DNA of 64,000 nt, from assembly GCA_022749755.1 (NCBI GenBank), contig CM040450.1, forward strand, positions 4,640,913-4,704,912. The letters are read 5' to 3'. Below the pieces are notes generated by a model. That model saw only the letters and a program-made list of their open reading frames with translations, ran no database searches and was not told where the DNA came from. Source of the DNA: Azadirachta indica. Lineage: Eukaryota > Streptophyta > Magnoliopsida > Sapindales > Meliaceae. Positions 1 to 14,656 of the stretch are shown one piece after another. The stretch's first letter is position 1, and each line of letters begins with the position of its first letter. The translations under genes and the position numbers were made by a program.

Positions 1-201
1 AATGAAATTAATTCAAATGTACCAATTTTTAAATTGTGATGTTCTAAAATTAATTAGATACTATGTAGCAGCCTGATAGATTATGTAGTTGTAATATTAA
101 AAAATATATATATGAAAATAAAAAAAATAATGAAATTAATCAAAATGTACGAATTTTTAAATTGCAATGTTCTAAAATTAATTAGATACCATGTAGCAGC
201 G
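1..201. repeat. Imperfect direct duplication of about 73 bp
   Basis: Bases 1-73 and 129-201 are nearly the same sequence, offset by 128 bases. Both begin AATGAAATTAAT and run to ATGTAGCAGC, with only a few substitutions. About 55 bases of A/T-rich spacer separate them. The copy at base 1 may extend beyond the window, so the true unit could be longer. Confidence 0.8.
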
Positions 202-426
202 CGTGGTAAAAAGAGAGTGGGGTGGAATTAACAGCTTGCAATAAATGAAGATAAGGCTTAAAAAGAAGATGAGAAACTCAATGTAACAACCAACCACCAA
301 CTTAATCAACGGCTACGAACAAGAAAAACGCTAGTACGAGCGAAGCTCGCTCTCGCTCTCGCTGTTTCGCTACTGTGACCGGCGGCCGGATGAAAACAAG
401 TACAACCAATTAGTGTTATTATATCA
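1..426. other. Upstream region of the NAD(P)-binding protein gene
   Basis: This stretch has no coding exon. Its first 200 bases hold a direct duplication (listed separately). Just before the start codon, at 330-390, the sequence turns C/G rich with a CTCGCT-type repeat, as expected for a promoter or 5' untranslated leader. A short inverted repeat (GAGCGA at 338-343, TCGCTC at 347-352) lies in this leader. I see no clear TATA box that can be assigned with confidence. Confidence 0.5.
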
Positions 427-3459
<3,033 letters not shown>

Positions 3460-4019
3460 AAAAGCAGCTGCTGCTGTTACCGAGTATTTAATACAATATT
3501 AGACGACTGTTATTATTGTATTAATCAGCTGAAGGAAAGAACACATGAGATTAAATGCTCTGATTCCTGCAAGCCGGCGTGGAACATTTCTAAATTAAAG
3601 ATTTTCGTTGTTTTTGGCCCCAAAAAGTTTATATGGAAATCAATTACTATCATCATTGTGTACCAGGCCGAACATCTTGATGATGTGCATAGCTAGTTTC
3701 TAAAAGAAACATACTTAGAAACATAATTATCTTAAATAAGGCTGTTGTAACCCTACAATTTAAGTTATTCGATTACGTTTCTCTGAGTGTCTGCCTATAT
3801 TAACATATAATTCATAAAATTAGGCCATTTAATGATAAATTGGAAAATATAACTTATAGCTGAAGTTATTCTGTTGTTCTGAACGCATTTAGCAAGATTT
3901 TCGACCCCTTTTTTTAACGAGAGGGAGGGAAAAGCAAACGCTGTCGTTTCCTCCAACTTAAAATCTCTAAAACGCGCCGTGCGCACAAATAAGCCGAACA
4001 GAAGCTTTCGACGGTTGAA
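3460..4019. other. Spacer between two same-strand genes
   Basis: It holds the 3' untranslated end of the upstream gene and the promoter and leader of the YidD-like gene. The region is A/T rich until about 3900, then richer in C/G (GAGGGAGGGA near 3922) just before the next start codon. I see no other gene here. Confidence 0.6.
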
Positions 4020-7000
4020 ATGGCGGTTGTTCTTTCCAGTAACTGCCATAACAAACCCTTCTCCACCCTGCTTCAGTCCCAAAACCCTAGTTTCAGTTCC
4101 TTTAAATATCCTCGTAAAAACTGTAATAATATTTCCAGCTTTCGCCTCCCCGGGAAAACCAAAAGCCACCATTGCCTAACCGTCTGTGGATTGGGCACAG
4201 ACTCGGAACCACATTCTCCACAAGGTTTCACTCCCTCTCTCTTCTATCAAAAAGTTTCAATATATATCTTGTTGACTGTAAAATTTTGATGGGATTTGAG
4301 TGATTAATTAGATGACGAAGTCCATGATGTGGGAGTTAAAGCTGCGTTATCTATGCTTAAATTTTACAAAAGTAAGTCTCTTTTTTATCTCTTAATTTTC
4401 TGATTTTTGTTTTGGTGAAATTTTTTCTATGGTTTTAATCGTATGAAAATGGAAACTGAAAGAATTTCAAATTAAGGAACTGGATATTGGTGAAAACAGG
4501 GGAAATCTCGCCTGTGTTGCCGAAGAGTTGTAGATATGTACCAACATGTAGTGAGTATTCAATGCAAGCTTACAAGAAGTATGGACTTGTGAAGGGCACC
4601 ATCTTGACTGCCTGGCGTCTCTGTCGCTGCAATCCTCTTGGTATTTACTTTTTTTTTTTTGTTACTCTCATATGAAACCTTTTGAAAAAATTTACTTTTT
4701 GAATCCTATTTTTCATTGTTTCAAACATGTGGATTCTCCTCTCTTCTTAGTTATGTTGGTTGATTCAGAATAATAGCTTGTGGAGTCATCTGTTTTGATA
4801 AGGTATAGGAGATTGAAAAATACTTCATAATCAAAACTACCTAACCCTTTTTTCAAATCTAATATTCATAACCTATCATTTTGTCTGTGTTTATGCATTT
4901 ATGTGTTGCTATGTGTTTGTCTTTTGTGTACAAATCAGTTGTCCAAGATTCTGTCAACTCCCGCTAGGAAGTGCTGATTGGATTTATAAAAGAGAGAAAT
5001 TCATGATAAAGGCTACTTAAATACTTGTTGAAAACCCAAAATGGCGCCAAACAGGGTACAAGAGTATTACATCTAGGGTTTCTAGCTAGCTTGCTTAATT
5101 TCTCTCATCATCTCTATCATGGTAGCAACCATTAATAACAGAGTAAAAATACATGAGGTTACCAGAATCTCCCCCATTTCCAACTCAACTGCCGAATTTT
5201 CCTTCCTTGTAACTTTCTTTGACACATACTGGCTCAAATTCCTTCCTATAGAATGCCTGTTCTTCTATCAAATCACTGACTTAACCTCTGATTTCTTTAA
5301 CTTGGTAATCCTCCTCAAGCTTAAGCACTCTTTTTCTCTTACTCTCCTTCATTATCTCCCTCTTGCTGGTAATCTCATGTGGCCTTCAGACGCCGCAAAA
5401 CCAGCCATCTACTACTTCCCAAATGACGGTGTTTTAGTCACAGTTGCTGAGCGTAACAGCAAGTTCAGTTGCCTATGTGGAAATAGAATTCGTGAAGCTA
5501 GTGAACTTCATCCTTTGGCACCCCAGTTGTTGATATGTGACGATAAAGCTGCGGTAATTGCTATTCAAATAACATTATTTCCAAACGAAGGGTTTTGCTC
5601 AGGCATTTCAACTCGTCATGCAATATTTGACGGAAGAAGTTCAATAATGTTTATCAAGTCTTGGGCTTATTTATGTAAACAAGATGAAGAAAACCCTTCT
5701 TTGCCATTGGGACTAACTCCATCTTTTGACCGTACCATCATCAAAGACCCAACAGGGATTTTCATGGTGTACATTAACAACTGGTTAGCTTTTACTGGGA
5801 TGGATTCAGATCCCAACAAACGAAGCTTAAAAGTTTTCCCAAGCTTTATGGATGTGGACAAATTGGTTCGAGCCACATTTGTGTTGGCACGTGAAGATAT
5901 TAAGGAACTCAAGCATATTGTATTGTCTTTATCAGATAAAGTCAGCGAAAATGAAGTGAAAAAATCACAAAAACTTCATTTATCGACTTTTGTTCTTACA
6001 TGTGCTTATGTATACACTTGCATGGTTAAAGCCACAGAGGGAGAACATAATAGAGATGTTTTATTTGGATTCACAGCAGAGTATAGGAACCTTTTGGATC
6101 CTCCAATTCCAATGAATTATTTTGGTAATTGTGTTGGGACACATGCCATGTTTGCAAAAGCAAGAGATTTCATGTAGGGATCTGGAGTTGCCTTTGTTGC
6201 AGAGAAGTTGAGTGATAGGATCAAAGAGCTGAAGGATAAATTACTTCTTGAAGGATTTGAGGAGAAGCTTGTGAAGTTAATGCCAATGATGAAATCAGTA
6301 GCTCAAGAAGCACAAGGGCTTGGGGTTATTGGGTCCAACCAGTTTGGCGTTTGCCAGTCAGATTTTGGGTGGGGAAGGCCAAAGAAGGTGGAGATTTTGT
6401 CAATATTCAGCACTGGAATCATCTCTTTGGCAGAGAATAGAGATGAAGATGGTGGTGTTGAGGTTGGTTTAGTCTTAGAGAAGCAAGAAATGGAGATCTT
6501 TGCTTCTTTATTTGATGAGGGGCTAAAAGAGCTTATTTAATTTACAAAACAATTTTAATAACAAAATTGCAACTATATGAACAAGACAAAACAACTAGTT
6601 GGTTTACTTGGTATGATTTTTGTTTGAAATGAAATCTTTCTTTGGACAAATTTTTGGATAGGCATAATTTGAGCTCCTAGTTTTAGAATTATTAAATGTC
6701 TAATGTCTTTCCAAAACCTTCAACAAGATCTACAAAACCATCAAGTTATGTGCATGTGGTTCTTAAGTTGATGGTCTGTATTTTATTTCCTTTGTATAGA
6801 TGGTTTTTTCAAGTGGTCTTTCTTGACTTTGAGTTTTTTTCTGTTATTTTGGGGTGTGTGTCCTTCTGTTGCTTTAAGATTTACAAGATTTTTGAAATAT
6901 TCATTCCATTGAAAGTCAAAAGATTTCCAATCTCAGTTAAAACTGAAACATCTGTGTTTATTTGCATCTCGATGCATAAGTTGACTACAATTTTGAAAAC

Positions 7001-7600
7001 TAATGTTATATTTTCAGGAATGGAACTAAATTAATTTTGTAGAAATATTTTTACAAGAGAATCTAAGGGTCATTCAGATATTTTACATGTAGCAAAAAGC
7101 TAAAAGATCTAAAAACACCCATCCTAAAATGTCTGACTGGCTTAATCAGTCTTCAGTCAAAGAAAAGAGCGCGCCATACATCTCGCAGGCAGTATTATCA
7201 AACCTAACAATGAAATAATTTCGAAAGAAACAAACTGACTCTTCTTAGCTAAAACAAGAGATACAATCATGAGAGAAATTAACTGTAGAATTTGGAAAGA
7301 GAAAGGAAGGACATGTCATACGAATTTATCTTTGATAAATGAATATGCATATGATTGCCTTCTTAACAAGATAATAAAAAGAACTAAGAAAATTATAATA
7401 CCATTTTATTTTCAATAATTCTTTTTTATTATAGAAACATATTTTCCTTTTGTTAAAGCTTGGCTAGAGCCAAGATTTACATTTTTGTCACTTACATATG
7501 AGCATTTGCAGATTGCTGATGAAATATTTTATTTTCTTTAGGTGGGTCTGGATATGATCCTCCTCGGTGGTTTGATGAGGAAAGGCCACCTGAAGTTTGA
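4020..7600 (+). CDS. Plastid YidD-like membrane protein insertion efficiency factor (UPF0161)
   Basis: Four exons, 4020-4224, 4312-4371, 4500-4640 and 7542-7600, give 154 residues. Residues 1 to about 65 are Ser/Asn/Lys rich and resemble a chloroplast transit peptide. The body carries the YidD signature: [20 protein letters not shown] at 89-108 with Cys99 and Cys105, RLCRCNPL at 128-135, and [10 protein letters not shown] at 136-145. In bacteria YidD works beside YidC in inserting membrane proteins; a role with the plastid Alb3 insertase is inference. The last intron (4641-7541) splits codon 136 (G|GT) and is very long because it contains a same-strand BAHD acyltransferase gene. Without the final 59 bp exon the protein would lack its GYDPPRW tail, so splicing across the nested gene is required. 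The arrangement of short exons agrees with the Arabidopsis homologue At3g09310, as I recall it. Confidence 0.9.
4981..4993 (+). promoter_or_regulatory. Candidate TATA box for the nested acyltransferase
   Basis: TTTATAAAAGAG lies about 130 bases upstream of the acyltransferase start codon at 5119. This spacing suits a TATA box followed by a leader of about 100 bases. It suggests the nested gene has, or had, its own promoter inside the host intron. Confidence 0.5.
5119..6540 (+). pseudogene. BAHD acyltransferase (malonyl/coumaroyl-transferase type) with one internal stop, nested in an intron
   Basis: One frame runs from ATG 5119 to TAA 6540, 474 codons including the stop, which is the usual length for this family. 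A single TAG at 6175-6177 (codon 353) interrupts it. Both family motifs are present: HAIFDG (His167, Asp171; HxxxD catalytic motif) and [12 protein letters not shown] (from residue 415). The N-terminal LTFFD-like segment, [19 protein letters not shown] and the C-terminal [15 protein letters not shown] segment match phenolic-glucoside malonyltransferase or anthocyanin coumaroyltransferase-like enzymes, which move acyl groups from CoA to glycosides in the cytosol. The truncated 352-residue product would lose DFGWG, a structural motif, and is unlikely to work. No frameshift exists, so the loss is recent, allelic or a sequencing error. The gene is intronless, as many of this clade are. Confidence 0.88.
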
Positions 7601-10600
7601 TACTATTTGGCCTTATAGCTGCCGAGCTAAAAGGTACTTGTCATTGTTTTGGGGCTATAGATTCAGAGTTAAATTTTTTATTTAGGCAAGTAATAATTTG
7701 GCATGCGGATAATGTAGTTACATTGCATTGATTTTTGTTATCATGTCTCTGTTTCAGTCTTTGGCCACAGATCGTAAATTTGGAAATGACACTGTCATAC
7801 TCAATACAAAGCAGATTCCCTACTTAACTGTGATATATTCTTCAGACACATGTACAAGACAGTTGTTAACTGTTAGATTTACGTGACAGGCTTTTGGCTT
7901 GAAGGGTTACAGTCTACTGGTCTCTGAGTCCTTTATTTTACAAATGTGTTAATTCTTCACTCCCAATCCCCAACCCCACCATGCTAAGGTAGAAAATAGT
8001 AATAAATGTAATTACTTTGATTTGGCCAAACAATTTTCTATATTTGCTGTCATCAGAGGGTTTTGCTATTGAAGAGTAAAGTACATAACAGTTTCCAAAC
8101 TATTAGATTACTGTGATTATTTTATAGACTTTGGATTGAAGGGTAATGGTTCTTTGGTCATGAAGCTTATACTTGCAGATGTGTTAAATTTTTCAATTCC
8201 AAATCCCTCATCCAAAATGGAGAAAATAAAATAAAGAATTATTTGCAATAAACATTAAATGTTCTTTATTATGCTGACATCAAAGGAATACATTGAAGAT
8301 TAAAGGATTCTATCAGAAACTGTTGAGCAATGATGAAAGTTGAACATTTTGCCAACATCAAATTTTGTGTACTTATGGGTGTGAGCAGAGGTACAAGTAA
8401 AAAGTAGATGGAAGATCTATGTTATACTTCTATCAAATGTTCCCTAGACGTACAATGCTTTTAGAAGTTAACACCGGAAAAATTTGAAGTGAAAACTGAA
8501 ATTATTTAATCTTGTGTGAAATAGGTCTTTCAACTCACGCCATGGGCATGGCATTGTGCATCTATTGTGAAGATAAGAGCAATCAGCCCATGTGAGGACA
8601 TTTTTATTTTTATATCACAAATGGACGGCACAAGTAGAAGGTTGATTGATAATTGATTGTCAAAGACTTGAGCTTTAGTAGCAATTAAAGGACACTGGAA
8701 ATTTGTAATACCAACATATGTTGATAGCTGGAGAAGCCAGAGCAGGTGTCCTTTAATTGAGGTTTGGTCCTTTGAAACTTGTGGTCTATGACTGCAAATT
8801 CTGTGCAAAGATGGTTGAAGCTGGATCATCTTTTGCATCTATTGCAAGCTTAAAGCGGTTGTTTCTTCTATATAGTTAGATAAAAGCCATCTATATGGAA
8901 CAACTCTTGTTATGAAACTTGTTTGTAGTTAGGCTCGCCCGGGATTAAACATCTTAGACGGATATTCGTGCTAAATATCTTTCAGAAGTTATTGAACAAG
9001 AGATTTCCAGTGAACCTTTCTGCTTGAATTATCTTTCTTTCGGACGAATCTTGTGCATAGCCATTTAAAATCCTTCGTCCCAGTTCCACTTTGTGTGTTT
9101 TTGTTAGTGTTGTCGTCATGGTGCTTTCAATGGTATGATAAATTAATATTGGGTATTGCAGATGAAGTTGCTCATGAGAAATTGTCAATTGAAAAGATTT
9201 AAATATTTAATATCTCCTGTGATAAGATGAAACAGTTTTCGTGAATTATATAATATCCTTATATTTTTCTAATCAAAGAGGTGTGCAGACCCATTTCAAC
9301 TAACGACATGCTAGCTTTGTTGATGATTAGTATTTTGTAATGGTGGTTGGTATCTTCGTTTGTCGTAGAAATCAGGAAGTGATCTCTTCCCACTTGCATT
9401 AGATTATTATAGTGGTCTCAATTGTTTTTCACTAATTTTTTAGGGAATGGTTAGGTATGGGTGCCTGTCAATGGGATCATGAGGAGTATGTGAACACAAA
9501 TATGACTGCAAAGTATAATATAGGTTGTGGGGTAGAACTAAGGCTCTGATCCGGCCAATCATATCTAGATTCCTTGTCAACATCATCTTTTGTTTCTATC
9601 CATGTGGATTTTATTTTTCTTGTGATATTCTCTTTACCAAATTTCAGATTATGAATTTTGTATCTCTGTATTATACTTTGTATAAAGTCTTCATATCTTT
9701 ATAGTACAGTTTGTATCTAATCTTTATGCAATGGAATGAATTCTTTGTATTTCCATACTTCACAGGTTCTACTTTTAGGGATTTTTATCTATTGGCCTGC
9801 TGTAAATTTTAAGGGAAACTTTGAGATTGAGGCATTGTAGGTTTAAATACACAAGTGTGATGTATTAATGCCCTTTTCATTTGCAGATGCACTCAGGTTC
9901 ATGTTCTTCTCCAGGACCAAATCCAAAACCTCAAATATCTTGCCAGAGCCCTTAGAGAAAAGTATAATTGATGATTCTATCATTGATGAACAACTAGACA
10001 AGTGAAACTTTAATTCCACTTGAAATTCTAGACTCTTATTTGGTGAGGGTTGATGTCTTATCTCTGCTGTCCTCATCCGTCATTATCGTATCTGACTTGA
10101 ATTTGTTTGTCAAATGGAACGGAGAGGGGAAAGGGAATAACTGAGAGTTGGATGCATTTTGGCATTATATTGGTATGGTCCCCACTTTAAAAAAGTAGCT
10201 AAGCCAATCCACCCTAAGAATCAATCCAATATTATAGTGCTTGTCTACTTCATCCACCAGAATAATATCCTTCCTCGAGGACCACTACCACCACCACTAA
10301 CGGCTCCAATCTCAACTACAGACCTCTCTGGAACTTTGGCACTGTTTTTAAAGTAGCCATACACTACTTTTCAGTCATGGGGATTCTTTTGTTTTCATGG
10401 GTTTTGCTACGATGCGTACGAGTTTTTGATATTTTGATCGTCTAAAATGTAAACCCTACAACACGTCATGTTTCTCATAATTTGTCGCATTGGTTTTCAA
10501 TTCATTGGTGTTATCAAACTCTGTTAAATTTTTTGTTTTCTTGTTTATTGTTAACATAGATTGTCAATGAGTTGAACCGCAATACAGTTGTAATAATTTA

Positions 10601-11726
10601 CAAAGTTTTTTATGTTACATATCATTAAATTTAAATGCATTTTTGTATGCGTGGCGTGATTTCATTAAGTTTGTATGTGTATATACTCAAATGTATGAAA
10701 GTCTAATGCTAGAAAAGCAGCAGGCCGCCCACATCCCGAAGAAGTAAGCGTTGGAAGGTCCTCGGCGCTTTATGTTTTAACTTGTGCTTTATGGGTCTTC
10801 GCACGGTGACGTTGGGATATGTTCTTTCGGGAAGCTGCTGCTGCTGAGAGAAGAAATTCAAACCATTGCTGGTGGGAAAGTTCACACAAAAAGGGTCTCA
10901 AAAGCGCCAAATCTGCAGCTGTTAAGAATATTAAAAGGTCCAAGAAGATGCTAAATGAAAGCTCTATCTGCCTTTCTACATGATCTCCTTAGTGGGGACT
11001 GAAAGCTCAGTTTTTGGCTTCTATGTAATAGTTTTATGTACTTTTATTTCTTGTTCCAGACTATAGATAATCAAAATTGAACGAATCATTGAGCCAATTT
11101 TTATCAACAATTCACTCACTTAATCCAAGCAACAAATGTAGTCTAAATTACTTTGAATTTAGATGAAACTTAAGTCAAACTAAGTCATATTTTTACAGTG
11201 CCTTGTGGGTGAGATAGAAAGTAGAGCTTAGAAAGATAAAAAGTCCACCATTTAAATGCACACTGTAGCTAGAATAATCAATATTTGCTTAAAGATCAAG
11301 GGTGATAATGAAGTTGAGCCGCAAATTAAGTGGTGCCATACAATTTCCTCCACATTTCATTTGTAACATGATAACTTTAATTTTTTTAGCTTGCATGTTA
11401 CAAATGCAGGGAGCAACGAGAACTCGGCAAAAATACAACATATCTATAAGAAAACTGTGCACATTCTGGTTCTCCATTCCTAGTGCTGAAGAAGTGAACC
11501 AGGAAACATGATTCTTCCAGGACATTTAATTAGACAACATTCAGCTACCATATATACCTGTCAGGTTAGCAAACGGGTTATTAGTCTTGCTTACTGATAA
11601 CAACAGAAAAACAGATTGCAAGACCAGAAATGAAGACTAAAGAGAAATCTTACCCTTTTGTCATCTCTGCAAGAGCATCTAATAGGCGAAGGACAAAATT
11701 CCAATTATATGAAGCACAATAATAAG
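7601..11726. other. Long spacer between YidD-like and GRAS genes
   Basis: About 4.1 kb without a recognised gene. It begins with the 3' end of the YidD transcript and finishes with the 3' untranslated region of the GRAS gene on the opposite strand. Open frames here are short (up to about 100 codons) and show no family signature. Base composition near 8500-9200 and 10700-10980 is less A/T rich than usual spacer DNA, so a non-coding transcript or an eroded gene is possible. A 54-codon lysine-rich frame at 10819-10983 is noted under findings. Confidence 0.55.
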
Positions 11727-13979
11727 CTATGCAGGTTTCCAAACAGAAAGGGCAAAAATGATCCGCCCTTTCCATCCCTGCAATAGCCATCGGTTATCTT
11801 CGTCAATTACAAAGTCCTTATGGTAACTTGACCTCACTCTATTCATTGCCCTCTTCACTATATCGCGGTCAAAAGGACGCTGAATGAAACCAGCCCTAAG
11901 GTTACGGACCTGCCACTGCTTGTAAGTCTCTGGCCTCTCAACTCTTTCCCAACCCTCACAGGCTATAACATTCAAGGCCTCCCTGCCAAAGATCTCCTTC
12001 TCAATCAGCATCCTCTCACGATCTTCACGTGGTACAATAGTTTCAAGCATATCAAACATTGCAGAGAAGTGAAATAGAGCCTCTCTGAACCGCGTAACAA
12101 AGAAGGGTGCACCATAGGCCCCATTGGTAATCCCATGGATAAAAGCATCCGGATTAATCCTCCTTATCAAATTAAAAAAAATATTTCTTGAACTGTCTAC
12201 TGCAACAGTTTCATCAAGCAAGTTCTTGGCTCTGTACAAGCAATTAACAATAAGGAGTTCATCCCTGTCAATTTTGAGTTCCTCGAGTCGAATGGTGTCC
12301 CATTTTTTTGCTATAGCGTTGTACTCAAAAGGCACATTGAAATCCTTTGCATAATCTGCCAAGCGACGTCCTGTTTCCTCAACTCGCTCTGCTGGCCGAA
12401 AACCAGGTTGAGGAAACTCAATTCCAGTAATTCGAAGCTTTGGGGGTCCACCAGGTCTCATTGATATCCGCTGAATAAGGGTGGGCCATTGAAAACCATA
12501 TAGGATACCGAAGTCTATGATATGAACTCTCATCGAATTTTGTGCCAAGCTCATTATTGTCTTGTTTGCAGTGAAATTAGACAGCTTTCTGAAAGGGCAT
12601 GCGGCAAGATATAGCTGATAAGCTTTCAAGATGTCAGCAGCTGATGTTCGCTTACTGATGAGGCCTTTGTAAATCTGGCTACCAGTACCTGCCAAGCGTG
12701 CCTCAAGGCCATCAGCAAAGCATTGAGCCAATCTCTGATTTCCGTCGCCAAAAGGAGAAGAATGCTGCCTTATCTGCTTCAGCAATTCACTTGCACTCCT
12801 TCGATCATCAGCAGCAACAGCTTGTGCACAGTGAATCAGGAGAGTTCTCAAATCCACCACCTCTGTTTTCCCACTTTGTTTCTTCCCACGACCCTTTCCA
12901 CCATTAGATCCTTTTGATTGTCCATTCTTCTGCGCATTCCTGCTTGCTGCATTCTTCAAGGCCTCACGAAGATCAACCATAGGGGAACGAGCTCCTAAAC
13001 TACAAAGCAACACTGTATCAAACATCTCCGTTCGCAAAGGGGAATCTATATATATTGCTGCCTGCTTGCTACTCCTTTCTAATTCTTCTTCTAAATCCTC
13101 AGCTTCTCTGTAAGGATTCTTCCTTCCTCTTGACCCATTAGATGAGAAATCTTCCACATCTTCTTTCTCCACCTTTACCACCATCTCATTAGTGCCTCCC
13201 TTCAGCTCCTGAGACAAAAATTGATTAACCTCCAAATTGAAGAACAACTCATTTTCACTGGGTAGAAATTTACTAGCCTCCTCTACTCCTTTCCTGAACT
13301 GCCATATAGATTGGCTCTCATTTTTCCAGTCAGGGAGCCAAAGAGTACTGCTTGGAGAGTCCACCAGTCCATCCACACTTGTGACTACACTATTTGAAGA
13401 GCTATAAGATGATTGAGATATGCTAGAAAGTGGAAGAGTGTGTAATTGAGAAGTAAAAAATTCACCCGAATTCTGAATCCAACTATTATCAATCAGGTAA
13501 CTACCCACATCACTACCACCATTGATGAAAGTTTGGGTATTTCTGGAGGCATCACCAGCCAAGCTCTCCCAATTTGGATCAACATAAGTCAGATTATGCT
13601 CAGGGGAAGGAGGGTACTTCTTGCCAAGAACATCATAGAATGATTTCTCAGCAGCTTGTAGATCCAAAGACTCTTGAAGCATGCAAGTCTTCTCCTCCAT
13701 GTCTTCTTCCATGAGCATCTGGCTTATGTATTTCAAAACTGCATCTGAAAAATCGCAATCTTCGGGAGAATCTTCCTCGTGATTCACACTTGACTGTGAG
13801 ACAACATTACTATGTGTTGGATCAGGTTGAACGTAATTATAGTCCCTAACACCGTGATCTAGAAAGATATTTTCAAATCTTCCGGCAACAAGGTTCTGAT
13901 TAGGAAAAACTGAGACAGGTTGATTACTCAACTGGATCCCATTCACAGAACCTGAAAATCCCCTCAACCTTGGATCCAT
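11727..13979 (-). CDS. GRAS-family transcription regulator (SCL9/SCL14 group)
   Basis: A single uninterrupted frame of 750 residues, intronless in its coding part. The N-terminal half is acidic and low in order. It contains the segment REAEDLEEELERSSKQAAIY and a Lys/Gly-rich tract before the GRAS domain, both typical of the SCL9/11/14/33 subgroup. The GRAS domain runs from about residue 374 (VVDLRTLLIHCAQAVAADDR, first leucine heptad region). It continues through the VHIID motif (485-489, VHIIDFG), a PFYRE-like part, RVERPETYKQWQ and the C-terminal SAW part ending SVWKPA. Members act in the nucleus as co-regulators; Arabidopsis SCL14 works with TGA bZIP factors in detoxification responses. 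A non-coding leader exon is likely: a consensus donor (GTAAGC) lies just below 14412 on this strand. From memory the neighbour relation fits At2g37650 (SCL9), but sequence alone does not separate SCL9 from SCL14. Confidence 0.93.
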   Translation of the reverse strand: MDPRLRGFSGSVNGIQLSNQPVSVFPNQNLVAGRFENIFLDHGVRDYNYVQPDPTHSNVVSQSSVNHEEDSPEDCDFSDAVLKYISQMLMEEDMEEKTCMLQESLDLQAAEKSFYDVLGKKYPPSPEHNLTYVDPNWESLAGDASRNTQTFINGGSDVGSYLIDNSWIQNSGEFFTSQLHTLPLSSISQSSYSSSNSVVTSVDGLVDSPSSTLWLPDWKNESQSIWQFRKGVEEASKFLPSENELFFNLEVNQFLSQELKGGTNEMVVKVEKEDVEDFSSNGSRGRKNPYREAEDLEEELERSSKQAAIYIDSPLRTEMFDTVLLCSLGARSPMVDLREALKNAASRNAQKNGQSKGSNGGKGRGKKQSGKTEVVDLRTLLIHCAQAVAADDRRSASELLKQIRQHSSPFGDGNQRLAQCFADGLEARLAGTGSQIYKGLISKRTSAADILKAYQLYLAACPFRKLSNFTANKTIMSLAQNSMRVHIIDFGILYGFQWPTLIQRISMRPGGPPKLRITGIEFPQPGFRPAERVEETGRRLADYAKDFNVPFEYNAIAKKWDTIRLEELKIDRDELLIVNCLYRAKNLLDETVAVDSSRNIFFNLIRRINPDAFIHGITNGAYGAPFFVTRFREALFHFSAMFDMLETIVPREDRERMLIEKEIFGREALNVIACEGWERVERPETYKQWQVRNLRAGFIQRPFDRDIVKRAMNRVRSSYHKDFVIDEDNRWLLQGWKGRIIFALSVWKPA

Positions 13980-14656
13980 TATGATCTATTTTTGACGATA
14001 TCTCCAACAAAACTTGGACTCCAGTAGCCAAAATCCGATCCGCAGAGTACAAACTTTCAATGAAACAACTGAATTCCTCCCAACGTTAGCTTCTTGCTCT
14101 CAAAAATCCCAAGTTCTTACCCCCCAAATAAACATTGAAACAAATGAACTCATAACAATCCCGGAAATGGAATCGACAAGCATTTAACTTTTTCAGATTC
14201 CCACCGTCCAAATTTATAACCAGAGACTTAAATGTAAAGCAAATACAACAGTAATCCTGAGTTAAGTACCAAAAATAGCTCATATAAAATTTTAACATAA
14301 GTACAGTCAACATTCAAGAACCAACCAACCAAATACCTTAAACCACCATTAAGTACTAATAAATTTATCTTAAACACTGAAAAAAGCAATAAATAAAGAA
14401 TAAAAGCTTACCTACGGGAAAACCCAGTTGGAAATAGAGAGAAGGAGAGGGAGGAGAAATAAAGAGTTGAGAATGAAACTAAAGGGAGACTTCAGGTAGT
14501 TATGTTCTGTCTCAAAAAGGAGAGAGCAAAGAAAGAAAGAAAGAAAGAAAGCAGGTCTCTTCCTAGGTCAATCAGAACCGTCCATTTTTATCTGTTCAAA
14601 GACACAGTAGACTCAAGTCATTTACCCACTAAACGATCGCCACCTGCGTCTGACAA
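13980..14656 (-). other. 5' leader region of the GRAS gene with a probable leader intron
   Basis: On the minus strand a consensus splice donor CCCGTAG|GTAAGC ends a probable leader exon at 14412. The matching acceptor is somewhere between about 14070 and 13985 and cannot be fixed by eye. Upstream of the donor the sequence is purine/pyrimidine skewed, with a (GAAA)n tract near 14526-14551. This is typical of a plant transcription start region. Confidence 0.5.
14526..14551. repeat. (GAAA)n microsatellite
   Basis: About six tandem GAAA units on the plus strand lie close to the likely transcription start of the GRAS gene. On the coding strand they read as a TTTC tract, which is common in plant 5' leaders. 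Confidence 0.85.

Noticed and set aside
3795..4172. 125-codon minus-strand frame
   Set aside because: It is antisense to the YidD transit-peptide exon and has no matching family features.
8530..8838. 102-codon minus-strand frame in the YidD-GRAS spacer
   Set aside because: No signature and no supporting start or splice context.
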